Origin: Bacillota bacterium
GTDB lineage: Bacteria; Bacillota; Bacilli; Paenibacillales; Paenibacillaceae
Length of the DNA stretch: 64,000 nucleotides
NCBI GenBank assembly: GCA_023391635.1
Contig: JAEWAQ010000005.1
Span: forward strand, 62,001-126,000
Direction of reading: 5' to 3'
The translations under genes were made by a program, and so were the position numbers. This document shows, piece by piece, positions 8,340-16,321 of the stretch (its first letter is position 1; each line of letters opens with the position of its first letter). Below the pieces are notes generated by a model that saw only the letters and a program-made list of their open reading frames with translations, ran no database searches and was not told where the DNA came from.

Positions 8340-9491
8340 GTGACCGCTTTGCGTAAATTGACGGAAGTAAACTTCGACGAATTGCTCTTGAGCGAGAAAT
8401 TCGAGTATTTGAAAAATAGCCTCACGACGACGGCGCCGACATTCGACAAGCATGAGCCCGAGCTGAGGAAGAGCCGTCTGCTCGACTGGTTGGCGAACAA
8501 GCCGCTCCTGACCTGGATAACGATTGCCCTTGTATTGGCATTGATCGTGTGGGGGCTAATGGCAGCGTCCATCGTGAAGCTGTGGCTCGGAATCGTGCTA
8601 TGGTGTCTGATTGGTGCGGGGTTCGTCGTTTATTGCGTGTATCGGAAGAAAGTAAACGGGTTTTTCCAAGGCTTCTACGACAGGCGGACGACGAAGCACG
8701 CTCAGGTGCATCAGGCCAAACTGGAAAAATACAACGCCGACCTGCAGCAGCATAATGAAGAGCTCGAAGCGTACCTTGCGCGGGAGTTGACCTACGAACA
8801 AGCGGCGGATACGGTGGACCGTCTGCTGCAGTATCACGGCGTCCGATACTGCCAACAGCTGCTGGGCGTGGAAGAGGGGGAATTGATCGCCCTTCATTAC
8901 ATTCAACGCCCCCGCCATAACAGCGTTAGCAAGAAGTACGGCGAGAACGAAGTGCACGGAGCCTATCATATTCAATATGTGTGCATGACGGACAACGAGC
9001 TGTACGAAATAAACGGGGTACTGGATCTGCTGAACGAGAGTCTGACGGACTATGACACATCCAGGGTGCTGTATTCGAAGATCCATAGCAGCGAAGAGCG
9101 GCGCAGTCCGAATTTCGGCATGAACTACTTCGGGATCACGACATTGAATAACGACGGAAGCGAGAGCGATGTGATGTACCTCCCGTCGAAGGATCTGATG
9201 CCGGGCAAGCACTATTATATTTACTCCGTAAGCTGGGCTCACGTGAACAAGAGCGATCCGACGTACAAGATTATCAAGGATAGAAGGAAAATGGCAGAGC
9301 GGATGCTGCACACTCCGCTTGTGCATGATGATTTTCAGAATGCGATTCGACTCCTCAACGGAAGCGGCTGCCTGAAATACGAGTACAGGGAAGAGCCTGC
9401 TTACACTCCGGCTGACGTGAACAATTTGAAATTAATCAAACTCCTTATCGAGCGAGCGATCAACCGGAAAATTCGGGAAAGCAGCATGTAA
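8340..9491 (+). CDS. Two-helix membrane protein with large soluble domain, unknown function
   Basis: The GTG start sits 8 bases after GAGAGGAGGG. An N-terminal soluble part of about 60 residues is followed by two adjacent membrane helices (about residues 60-105), a coiled-coil-like stretch (HQAKLEKYNADLQQHNEEL) and a domain of about 240 residues that resembles no family I know. It is the last gene of the SPFH cluster and is followed by a terminator. Two helices close together would place both ends on the same side of the membrane, probably the cytoplasm. Confidence 0.7.
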   Translation: MTALRKLTEVNFDELLLSEKFEYLKNSLTTTAPTFDKHEPELRKSRLLDWLANKPLLTWITIALVLALIVWGLMAASIVKLWLGIVLWCLIGAGFVVYCVYRKKVNGFFQGFYDRRTTKHAQVHQAKLEKYNADLQQHNEELEAYLARELTYEQAADTVDRLLQYHGVRYCQQLLGVEEGELIALHYIQRPRHNSVSKKYGENEVHGAYHIQYVCMTDNELYEINGVLDLLNESLTDYDTSRVLYSKIHSSEERRSPNFGMNYFGITTLNNDGSESDVMYLPSKDLMPGKHYYIYSVSWAHVNKSDPTYKIIKDRRKMAERMLHTPLVHDDFQNAIRLLNGSGCLKYEYREEPAYTPADVNNLKLIKLLIERAINRKIRESSM

Positions 9492-9556
9492 CGGCGGCGA
9501 ATCGAGCCCTGCTGCGATAGTCCGAAGTCGAATAGTCAGTCAGATTAGGTGAAGTG

Positions 9557-9600
9557 AAGCACACTTCCGATGGCGCCGCCCGCGCCCGGGTGTGCTTTTT
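9557..9600 (+). terminator. Rho-independent terminator
   Basis: AAGCACAC pairs with GTGTGCTT, enclosing a G+C-rich loop, and runs into five or more T. It ends the SPFH cluster. The same outer stem recurs at 27295-27341. Confidence 0.8.
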
Positions 9601-9624
9601 CGTTTGCGGATTCCTGTTCAGTAT

Positions 9625-9653
9625 TTGTTTATAACCATGTAATAGGATATAAG
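9625..9653 (+). promoter_or_regulatory. Candidate sigma-A promoter of small ORF
   Basis: TTGTTT and TATAAG are separated by 17 bases, a good match to a vegetative promoter, 40 bases upstream of a small ORF with a strong ribosome site. Confidence 0.5.
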
Positions 9654-9693
9654 TAATAGTTCGTTATTTACGGGGTCGAATGGAGGCTACAAC

Positions 9694-9795
9694 ATGTTTA
9701 TTAATCATCTATTGAATCTCGACAACAGCACGGACATCCTGTCTTCGGAAGAACTGGACGAGATTCTTAGACAACTGGAAAGCACTGTTCAATGA
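9694..9795 (+). CDS. Small ORF, 33 residues, unknown
   Basis: An ATG preceded by GGAGG at a 7-base spacing opens a 33-codon frame ending in TGA. The peptide starts MFINHLLNLDNS and is acidic and leucine-rich, with an amphipathic helix-like stretch (SSEELDEILRQLES). It has its own candidate promoter just upstream and stands between two terminated units. There is no recognised family. The promoter plus ribosome site make it a credible small protein or a regulatory leader, but chance cannot be excluded. Confidence 0.45.
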   Translation: MFINHLLNLDNSTDILSSEELDEILRQLESTVQ

Positions 9796-9861
9796 CGCTG
9801 ATAAAAGTCGCGTCCGCCTGGTTAGTTAGTGAAAGCCATCCTCGCCGTAAAGTGAATAAGG

Positions 9862-10437
9862 TCATCTAACCGTCTGGTAAACGAGGCCGATGGCTCCGGA
9901 ATCAAATGTCTTGTTTTCGATAAGTTTAAGCTTGATCTTCTCCTTGAGACCTTGGAATAACGGCAACCCGCTGCCGATCAGGACGGGAGAAACCGTAATT
10001 TTATACTCATCTATCAAATCAAGCTGCATAAGGTAGTGTGCGAGCCTGGGACTGCCGAGGATGACCATATCGTTGCCTGGCTGCTGTTTGAGGTTCTTGA
10101 TCTCTTCCTCGACATCTTCTTTCACCAGTCTGGAATTGTTCCATTCGACTTTCTCCAGCGTCGTGGAAAAAACGATTTTGGCAGTCTTTTCGATCCACTC
10201 GGCATGATTCCGTTCATGCTGCGAAGCTGAGGGGTTCGAAGGCACAGATGGCCAGTAACTGTGCATCATCTGATAAGTCCCCCGTCCCCAAATGACAGTG
10301 TCGGCAGTACTCAGAATTTCTTTTGCGTGTTTCTCCAAATCAGCATCGTAGGCAACCCAGCCAATGTCCATTTCGCCGTTCGGCCCTTCTACAAAACCGT
10401 CAAGCGATGCGTGCAGAAATAGAACGAGTTTTCTCAT
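9862..10437 (-). CDS. Dihydrofolate reductase-like protein (RibD C-terminal family)
   Basis: The protein of 191 residues has the layout of the RibD_C/YyaP family: MRKLVLFLHASLDGFVEGPNG at the start, then VIWGRGTYQMM and a C-terminal VILGSPRLAHYLM with SPVLIGSGLPLF. These are NADPH-dependent reductases related to the deaminase-reductase of riboflavin synthesis and to dihydrofolate reductase; most family members have unknown substrates. The start chosen has AAAGGAG eight bases before the ATG; a longer frame starts at 10458. The gene stands alone. Confidence 0.85.
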   Translation of the reverse strand: MRKLVLFLHASLDGFVEGPNGEMDIGWVAYDADLEKHAKEILSTADTVIWGRGTYQMMHSYWPSVPSNPSASQHERNHAEWIEKTAKIVFSTTLEKVEWNNSRLVKEDVEEEIKNLKQQPGNDMVILGSPRLAHYLMQLDLIDEYKITVSPVLIGSGLPLFQGLKEKIKLKLIENKTFDSGAIGLVYQTVR

Positions 10438-10560
10438 TTTCAGTTCTCCTTTATTCATGGGGGATATCTACATTAACTACATTATAGGACATCTCGGCTT
10501 GGGTTGTTTCTTATGGATTGCTAATCCCGATTATCTATCGATACCATGAACAGGATGAGA

Positions 10561-10606
10561 AAGGCCGGACGGGGAGACTAGCCAGTTCCCTGCTCCGGCT
10601 TTCTCC
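10561..10606 (-). terminator. Rho-independent terminator
   Basis: GGCCGGA and CTCCGGC arms with inner GGGGA/TTCCC pairs lie just past the stop of the minus-strand SGNH gene. It is nearly identical in sequence to the element at 5572-5612. Confidence 0.75.
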
Positions 10607-10609
10607 GTG

Positions 10610-11674
10610 CTACTGCAGCCATCGCTCGACCACTTCCCGGCTGACGATCGCGGCGCCCTTCGGATTCACGTGGTTCGAATCGCGAAAATTCTCCTTGAGC
10701 GACAGCCCCTCATTGGACATGACCGTGAACGTCGCCCCGTACTGCTCGGCCAGCTTCCCGATCTTGGCGAAGTAAGCTTGCTGTTCGGCAGGATAGCGGC
10801 TGTGGACGGCTTGCTCGAACAGCTCGGAGCGGGGGATCTGCAGGATCGTCACCCGGACGCCGCGCTCGTGCAGATCGCGCAGCAGCGCCTCCAGCGAATC
10901 GGTCTGCAGCCCTTCCAGGTCATAGCCCGCGAACCAGCCATCCGCCCGCGCTTCGGCGTAAGCGGCCGTCAGGCCGTTCTCCTCCAGTTGCGTCTCCGCG
11001 CGCAAGCCGCCCGGCTTCCACGCTTCCGTCACCGGCTTCTTCGGTAATGTCTCCTTGAAATACGACTTCACGATCTTGCTCCAGACCGCGCGCATGTCGA
11101 ACGCCTTGGACACCCAGCCGAGCCCGAGTTCGCCATAGTTATCCCAATCGACGACTTGCAGTCGGTCGCGGAATCCGGCGAAATAGCGGAACTTCAAGTC
11201 GCTGGCCATGTCATGCGAGTTGATTTGGTGCTCGTTAACGACGAGGATCGCTTCCCGCACGTTTGGCAATTGGTCGGCGTACTGCAAATAGGTGTGGTAG
11301 ATGTCGAACGCTTTGCCGCCGCTGATGCTGAAGTTGAAGAGGCCGGCGGCGTCGCGCCCGGCGCTGGCTGCCATCAGGTCGGGGCGCAGGGCGTCTTTGC
11401 TCTGGGAATCGCCCAGGACGATCGTCGTGATCCGCTGCGCGTCCGCATGGCGGAAAGATTCGGCGAGTTCGGCGAACTGGCCCACGGAGGAGCGGTACTC
11501 GACCGCGTACAGATCGGGATTCCGGAACACGAGGATTTCGAGCGCCGCGTACAGCACCACGAACCCGATAAAGCCCCAGCTTACGCGCCGCAGACGTCGT
11601 TTCCCGGATCTGGTGCCCGTAGCATGCTGTCGTCCCGAGGTTCCCACTCTAGAATTGGAAGTAGATGAACGCAT
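10610..11674 (-). CDS. SGNH/DltD-like protein partnered with MBOAT acyltransferase
   Basis: A charged N terminus with one membrane helix (about residues 33-50) is followed by an extracellular SGNH-hydrolase-like domain. The nucleophile motif is GDSQ (IVLGDSQSKD) and the His/Asp motif is DSNHVN near the C terminus. Such proteins pair with MBOAT enzymes to transfer acyl groups, usually acetyl, to secreted polysaccharide (compare AlgX, DltD). It overlaps the upstream MBOAT gene by 26 bases and is co-transcribed with it. The glycan acceptor cannot be told from here. Confidence 0.75.
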   Translation of the reverse strand: MRSSTSNSRVGTSGRQHATGTRSGKRRLRRVSWGFIGFVVLYAALEILVFRNPDLYAVEYRSSVGQFAELAESFRHADAQRITTIVLGDSQSKDALRPDLMAASAGRDAAGLFNFSISGGKAFDIYHTYLQYADQLPNVREAILVVNEHQINSHDMASDLKFRYFAGFRDRLQVVDWDNYGELGLGWVSKAFDMRAVWSKIVKSYFKETLPKKPVTEAWKPGGLRAETQLEENGLTAAYAEARADGWFAGYDLEGLQTDSLEALLRDLHERGVRVTILQIPRSELFEQAVHSRYPAEQQAYFAKIGKLAEQYGATFTVMSNEGLSLKENFRDSNHVNPKGAAIVSREVVERWLQ

Positions 11675-13064
11675 AGTTGCCCCCCTGCAAGTAGTAGATG
11701 AGGCTTATCGTGACCAGTACATAGACGAAGCTCCGCAGCGGGAACGGGACGACGCGCCACGCCCGGCCGAGGGCTCCTTCGTACTTGCGCAACAGAAATT
11801 CGGCTACGTGGATCGCATACAGCCAGACGACGAGCGGGAATGCCTCGTGGCGCACGATGTTGTCCGGGTGGGCGTGGATCATTTTCCAGGTCATGTCGAG
11901 CGCCATGTCGAGACTGGAGGCGTGGAAGAACACCCAGGCCCAGGTGGCGATATGGAAGAAAATAAACACGGCCACGACCCGGTAGATGCGGCTGCCGCGG
12001 ATCACTTCGATCCACCGCCAGCGGTTCAGGCCGAGCGACATCCGGTGCACCGCCTGCAGCGCGCCGTAGATGCCGCCCCAGATGACGAACGTCCACATCG
12101 CACCGTGCCACAGGCCGGAGATGAGCATCGCGGCGATCAGGTTCAGGTACAGGCGGATGCGCCCCTTGCGGTTGCCGCCGAGGCCGATGTAGATGTAGTC
12201 TCTGATCCAGCGAGATAGCGTAATATGCCAGCGGCGCCAGAACTCGCTCGGGTCCCCGCTCAGGTATGGAGATCGGAAGTTGTCCGCGAACCGCACGCCC
12301 ATCATGATGCCCAGTCCGATCGCCATGTCGGTGTAGGCGGAGAAGTCGTTGTAAATGTAAAAAGCGAACGTGTACGCGGCCATCCACGATTCGGTGCCGG
12401 TGAGGGCGCTGCCCTTGTCGAACAAGTCCTTGACGATCGGGGACAGCTGGTCGGCGATGATCACTTTCTTGATCATGCCGATCGCGAACAGGTAGACGCC
12501 GTAGCGGATGTCGTTCCAGGTGATGCGTTTGCGGGAAAGCTCGTCCAGCTGCGGGATAAGCTCGTCGCCGCGCATGATCGGGCCCGCGATCAGGTGCGGG
12601 AACATGGAGACGAACACCCAAAATTTCAGGAATGACCGGGTCGGCTGCGTATTGCCTCGGCGCACGTCGATCAGGTACGAGATGAATTCGAACGTGTAGA
12701 ACGAGATGCCCAGCGGCAGCACGATCGATGCGGCGATGGAATCGACGGCGGGCGACTGGAAGCCTGCGAACAGGTTCAGGTTGTCGAGCACGAACAGCGT
12801 GTATTTGAAGAACGCCAGATTGAGCACGTTGAGCGCGATGCCGATCCAGAACACCCAGCGCCAGCGCGGGCGGGTCATCAGGTGCACGAGGCCGAACGTG
12901 AGCACCGCCATTGCCACGAACAGGACGAGGAAGCCTTCCGGATGGGCGATGTAGAACAGAGCGTTGGCGGCGGCGAGCAGCCACAGGCGCTGGCGCTTGA
13001 GCAGCAGGTACGGGATCAGCAGCGCCAGGAAGAACAGGATGAAATTCGGCGAATAGAAGAACAT
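11649..13064 (-). CDS. MBOAT-family membrane-bound O-acyltransferase (AlgI/DltB-like)
   Basis: The protein of 471 residues has many hydrophobic helices starting with MFFYSPNFILFFLALLIP, as in AlgI and DltB. The conserved active-site histidine lies in SGLWHGAMW, and DPSEFWRRWHITLSRW is the second family signature. MBOAT enzymes pass an acyl group across the membrane to an extracellular polysaccharide. The GAGGTG ribosome site is visible on the minus strand. The following SGNH-type gene overlaps it and completes the usual pair. Dlt-type use of D-alanine is unlikely, because no dltA or dltC lies nearby. Confidence 0.88.
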   Translation of the reverse strand: MFFYSPNFILFFLALLIPYLLLKRQRLWLLAAANALFYIAHPEGFLVLFVAMAVLTFGLVHLMTRPRWRWVFWIGIALNVLNLAFFKYTLFVLDNLNLFAGFQSPAVDSIAASIVLPLGISFYTFEFISYLIDVRRGNTQPTRSFLKFWVFVSMFPHLIAGPIMRGDELIPQLDELSRKRITWNDIRYGVYLFAIGMIKKVIIADQLSPIVKDLFDKGSALTGTESWMAAYTFAFYIYNDFSAYTDMAIGLGIMMGVRFADNFRSPYLSGDPSEFWRRWHITLSRWIRDYIYIGLGGNRKGRIRLYLNLIAAMLISGLWHGAMWTFVIWGGIYGALQAVHRMSLGLNRWRWIEVIRGSRIYRVVAVFIFFHIATWAWVFFHASSLDMALDMTWKMIHAHPDNIVRHEAFPLVVWLYAIHVAEFLLRKYEGALGRAWRVVPFPLRSFVYVLVTISLIYYLQGGNYAFIYFQF

Positions 13065-13372
13065 GCAGGCACCTCGCGGGATTGGCCGTTGATGGTTGAG
13101 TTGGTGTTGTCGTTAGCGTTGGCGTTGTTGGCTGTGTCGAATCATGGGATGGTTTGTTACCAGTATAGCCGAATTCGGCGGGCGGGAGAAACCCTCGGCG
13201 TGTACGGCGTATCGAGAGGATTGTTTGGAGCGTCGCCTGTGACGGGAGCTTTGAGTGCTCCTGGTTTCGTTGTGCCGTTAGGAGCGGATTTTTGCCGGAA
13301 TGCCAATCGCGCCGGCGGGTACGAGCATATAGATAGGGAAGGTGTGGATCGCTCGAGGAGGCGGATGACGGC

Positions 13373-13579
13373 ATGAAGGTGGCGAAAGGCAAACTGCCGG
13401 GCGTGTTGCTGATCGAGCCGGCGGTGTATCGGGACCATCGGGGGTTCTTCCTGGAAAGTTACAACCGGGAGCGATATGCGGCTATGAGGATCGGCCATAC
13501 GTTTATCCAGGAGGCGGCAAGGATCGCTTCGGGTGCGTATCGGCGGAGCGGCATAGTCGGGGCCGATCACAATGGCTAG
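13373..13579 (+). pseudogene. rfbC: rfbC remnant (dTDP-4-dehydrorhamnose 3,5-epimerase), internally deleted
   Basis: The frame starts like RfbC (KLPGVLLIEPAVYRDHRGFF, then SYNRERY) but stops after 68 residues instead of the usual 180 or so. The family's catalytic histidine region is absent. The final residues GADHNG resemble the end of RfbC, which often finishes in a DADHNF-like string, so an internal deletion probably joined the two ends in frame. It overlaps the rfbD start by 8 bases, as an intact rfbC would. No epimerase activity is expected. Confidence 0.75.
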
Positions 13580-14444
13580 CCCGTTCGTCATCCTGGTGAC
13601 CGGAGCGGGCGGACAGCTGGGGCAGGAACTGGTGCGCTTGCCGAAGCAGCCGGAAGTGCAGCTTGTTGGGATGGACCGTGGCAGCTTAGATGTGACCGAC
13701 CGTCAGGCATGCATGGAGGCGATCTCGTCCGTGCGGCCGAATGCAGTCATTCACGCGGCGGCTTATACGGCGGTAGACCAGGCGGAGTCCGAGCCGGATG
13801 CGGCGCGATTGGTCAATGTAGAGGGGACGCGCCATATGGCGGAAGGAGCCGAATCGATAGGCGCCAAGTTCGTCTATGTCAGCACGGACTACGTCTTCAA
13901 TGGTCAAGGTCAGAATAACCGACCTTACCGGGAAGACGATCCGACAGGGCCGCAGTCTGTGTACGGGAAAACGAAGCTGACTGGAGAACAGGCGGCACTG
14001 GCCATTTGCTCGCGTGCGTTCGTGGTGCGCACATCCTGGGCATTTGGCGCCTATGGCGCGAACTTCGTGAAGACGATGCTGAATCTAGCCCGGGCAGGCC
14101 AGTCGCTGCGTGTCGTCGACGATCAAATCGGCAGTCCGACATATACGTACGATTTGGCTTGTGCGCTGATGCAGCTTGTGCGGACGGAGCAGTACGGTGT
14201 GTATCACGCGGTCGGTGACGGGAGCTGCTCGTGGTACCATTTTGCCCGGACGATCTTCGAGCTATGCGGAATGGATGTTCAGATATCGCCATGCGCGACC
14301 GGAGAGTATCCGCGCCCCGCGCCACGTCCGGCGTACTCGGTGCTCGGGTGCGAAGCGCTGCGGCGTGCGGGAGTCGCACCGCTGCGGCATTGGCGGGAGG
14401 CGCTGGCCGCTTGCTTGCGGGAGCATGAGGGGTTTCTTTGTTGA
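13572..14444 (+). CDS. rfbD: dTDP-4-dehydrorhamnose reductase
   Basis: The protein has 290 residues, the usual RfbD length. It carries the NADPH motif TGAGGQLGQEL, STDYVFNGQ and the catalytic SVYGKTKLTGE (YxxxK), followed by VRTSWAFG. It performs the last step to dTDP-rhamnose. The immediate upstream rfbC is deleted, so this copy can only make rhamnose if another epimerase exists. The start ATG overlaps the rfbC remnant. It is G+C-rich like its neighbours and unlike rfbB at 2769, suggesting that they were not acquired together. Confidence 0.92.
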   Translation: MASPFVILVTGAGGQLGQELVRLPKQPEVQLVGMDRGSLDVTDRQACMEAISSVRPNAVIHAAAYTAVDQAESEPDAARLVNVEGTRHMAEGAESIGAKFVYVSTDYVFNGQGQNNRPYREDDPTGPQSVYGKTKLTGEQAALAICSRAFVVRTSWAFGAYGANFVKTMLNLARAGQSLRVVDDQIGSPTYTYDLACALMQLVRTEQYGVYHAVGDGSCSWYHFARTIFELCGMDVQISPCATGEYPRPAPRPAYSVLGCEALRRAGVAPLRHWREALAACLREHEGFLC

Positions 14445-14575
14445 AGGTGATTTTACCCGTGTTTGCCGCCCAGAATTCACACATTCTTCCCCCATACCCA
14501 GCAACTTATACGCCTTGACGCCTGCGGCACCGCGCATACTAATCTCCGTCAACATACAAGGAGGTGCGCATAACG

Positions 14576-14860
14576 ATGGCTAACAGCAGGAACAGAAAAT
14601 TGGTGCCGGGCTGCGAGCGGGCGATCGATCAGTGGAAGTACGAAATTGCGGGCGAACTTGGCGTGGCGATGCCGGGGTCGGCGCTCGGCGCGGGCTTCGA
14701 TTCGGAGATGGCAGGCGAACTGGGCGCGATCGGGGGCTCTTCCGGGGGATCGCATTATTGGGGAGATTACACATCCAGGCAGATGGGCACGATCGGCGGG
14801 CATATTACCCGCAAACTCGTGCAGCAAGCGGAGCAGACGACGCAGAATACGATCCTGTAG
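14576..14860 (+). CDS. Alpha/beta-type small acid-soluble spore protein
   Basis: This 94-residue protein carries the spore DNA-binding signature: LVPGCERAIDQWKYEIAGEL near the N terminus and GGHITRKLVQQAEQ at the C terminus. It should bind and protect DNA in the forespore. It is longer than the usual 60-75 residues because of a Gly/Ser-rich middle section. The start has AAGGAGGTG ten bases upstream. A CATACTA sequence at 14535-14541 matches the -10 of sigma-G promoters, though no convincing -35 was seen. Confidence 0.85.
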   Translation: MANSRNRKLVPGCERAIDQWKYEIAGELGVAMPGSALGAGFDSEMAGELGAIGGSSGGSHYWGDYTSRQMGTIGGHITRKLVQQAEQTTQNTIL

Positions 14861-14888
14861 AACCCGCGCTCCGCTTGGTTTCTTCCCA

Positions 14889-14917
14889 TTGACACCCTTC
14901 GACAATTCCGTTATCAT
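14889..14917 (+). promoter_or_regulatory. Strong sigma-A promoter of metK
   Basis: TTGACA and TATCAT are separated by exactly 17 bases. Transcription from here would run through a short leader of roughly 65-70 bases and the hairpin at 14941 before metK. Confidence 0.75.
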
Positions 14918-14940
14918 TATCTTTCGAAGGTTCTTATAAC

Positions 14941-14973
14941 AACCTTTTCCATCTGGGAAAGGTTCATTTTTTT
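14941..14973 (+). terminator. Terminator-like hairpin in the metK leader (candidate attenuator)
   Basis: AACCTTTTCC and GGGAAAGGTT form a 10-base-pair stem with a 4-base loop followed by CA and seven T. It lies between the metK promoter and the ribosome site at 14978. GAAGGTT at 14926-14932 can pair with the left arm, giving an alternative structure. The leader looks too short for a SAM riboswitch. Confidence 0.6.
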
Positions 14974-14991
14974 ATATGGAGGTCGAAGACA

Positions 14992-16194
14992 TTGTCGATT
15001 AAAGGACGGCATCTCTTCACATCCGAATCGGTCACGGAAGGCCATCCGGATAAAATATGCGACCAGATCTCAGACGCGGTGCTGGACGCTTTCCTGGAAG
15101 TGGATCCTTACGCCCGCGTAGCGTGCGAAGTATCGGTCGCCACGGGCCTCGTGCTCGTCATCGGCGAGATTAGCAGCAAGGCGGACTATGTCGACATTCC
15201 GGCCATCGTGCGCCGTACGATCAAGGATATCGGCTACACGCGCGCCAAATACGGGTTCGACAGCAGCACATGCGCTGTTTTGACATCGCTTAACGAGCAA
15301 TCTGCCGACATCGCGCAAGGCGTGAACGCAGCGCTCGAGAGCCGCGAAGGCGCAAACGTCCGCGAGGAGAACGCCGACATCGGCGCAGGCGACCAAGGCC
15401 TTATGTTCGGCTTTGCGACGAACGAGACGCCCGAACTGATGCCGCTGCCGATCGCGCTGGCGCACCGGCTGTCCCGCCGCTTGTCGGAAGTTCGCAAGAA
15501 TGGCACGCTAGGTTATTTGCGTCCGGACGGCAAGACGCAAGTGACGATCCATTACGAAGACGGCAAACCGGTCGGCGTCGATACGATCGTCATCTCGACG
15601 CAGCATGCGGAGGATGTCTCCTCCGAGCAGATCGACCGCGACATCCGCAAGCACGTCATCGAGCCGGTCGTACCCGCGGAATGGCTGAACCCGCAGACCA
15701 AATATTTCATCAACCCGACGGGACGCTTCGTCATCGGCGGGCCGCAAGGCGACGCCGGCCTCACCGGCCGCAAGATCATCGTCGACACATACGGCGGCTA
15801 TGCCCGTCACGGCGGCGGCGCCTTCTCCGGCAAGGATCCGACGAAGGTGGACCGTTCCGCTGCCTATGCCGCTCGCTACGTGGCGAAGAACATCGTCGCC
15901 GCAGGGCTCGCGGATAAGTGCGAGATCCAGCTTGCCTATGCGATCGGTGTCGCCCGCCCGGTATCGATCAACGTAGATACTTACGGCACGGGCCGGATCG
16001 AAGAAGAGAAGCTGGTGCAGCTGATCGAGAACCATTTCGACCTGCGCCCGGCCGGTATCATCAAGATGCTCGACTTGCGCCGCCCGATCTACGCGCAGAC
16101 TGCCGCTTACGGCCACTTCGGCCGCACGGACCTGGACCTGCCGTGGGAACGTACGGACAAGGCCGACTTGCTCAAGGAACAGGCAGGCAAGTAA
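14992..16194 (+). CDS. metK: S-adenosylmethionine synthase
   Basis: The enzyme makes S-adenosylmethionine from methionine and ATP, in 400 residues, the standard length. Visible are the ATP-binding TSESVTEGHPDK at the N terminus, GAGDQGLMFG, the phosphate-loop-like GGGAFSGKDPTKVDRSAAY and the C-terminal FGRTDLDLPWE. The TTG start follows GGAGG by nine bases. SAM is the donor for the methyltransferases and the radical SAM enzyme in the glycan island, but that is a general need and not a specific link. A terminator follows. Confidence 0.97.
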   Translation: MSIKGRHLFTSESVTEGHPDKICDQISDAVLDAFLEVDPYARVACEVSVATGLVLVIGEISSKADYVDIPAIVRRTIKDIGYTRAKYGFDSSTCAVLTSLNEQSADIAQGVNAALESREGANVREENADIGAGDQGLMFGFATNETPELMPLPIALAHRLSRRLSEVRKNGTLGYLRPDGKTQVTIHYEDGKPVGVDTIVISTQHAEDVSSEQIDRDIRKHVIEPVVPAEWLNPQTKYFINPTGRFVIGGPQGDAGLTGRKIIVDTYGGYARHGGGAFSGKDPTKVDRSAAYAARYVAKNIVAAGLADKCEIQLAYAIGVARPVSINVDTYGTGRIEEEKLVQLIENHFDLRPAGIIKMLDLRRPIYAQTAAYGHFGRTDLDLPWERTDKADLLKEQAGK

Positions 16195-16236
16195 GGGACA
16201 TTGCGACTAGGCGGTTAGCGCCTGCAAATAGGACGA

Positions 16237-16267
16237 AAGCATCGACTCATGACGAGCCGGTGCTTTT
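16237..16267 (+). terminator. Rho-independent terminator of metK
   Basis: AAGCATCG pairs with CGGTGCTT across a 12-base loop, followed by a run of T. It lies about 40 bases after the metK stop. Confidence 0.75.
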
Positions 16268-16321
16268 TCTATTTCAGTCGGATGGCAAATCATGCTAGTA
16301 TGATAGGTGGAGGTGTTCTCA

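Noticed and set aside
13065..13372. Features in the 300-base gap between the MBOAT gene and the rfbC remnant
   Set aside because: It contains the minus-strand ribosome site of the MBOAT gene and a GTTG-rich stretch near 13095-13135, but no clear promoter, repeat array or gene.
11581..13392. Minus-strand open frame of 603 codons
   Set aside because: It lies in another frame over the well-supported MBOAT gene, has no domain pattern and is rich in Arg, His and Pro, as expected for a shadow in G+C-rich DNA.
14860..14991. SAM riboswitch before metK
   Set aside because: The region from the promoter to the start is only about 65 bases after the expected transcription start; it lacks the conserved S-box stems. 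The terminator hairpin alone does not make a riboswitch.
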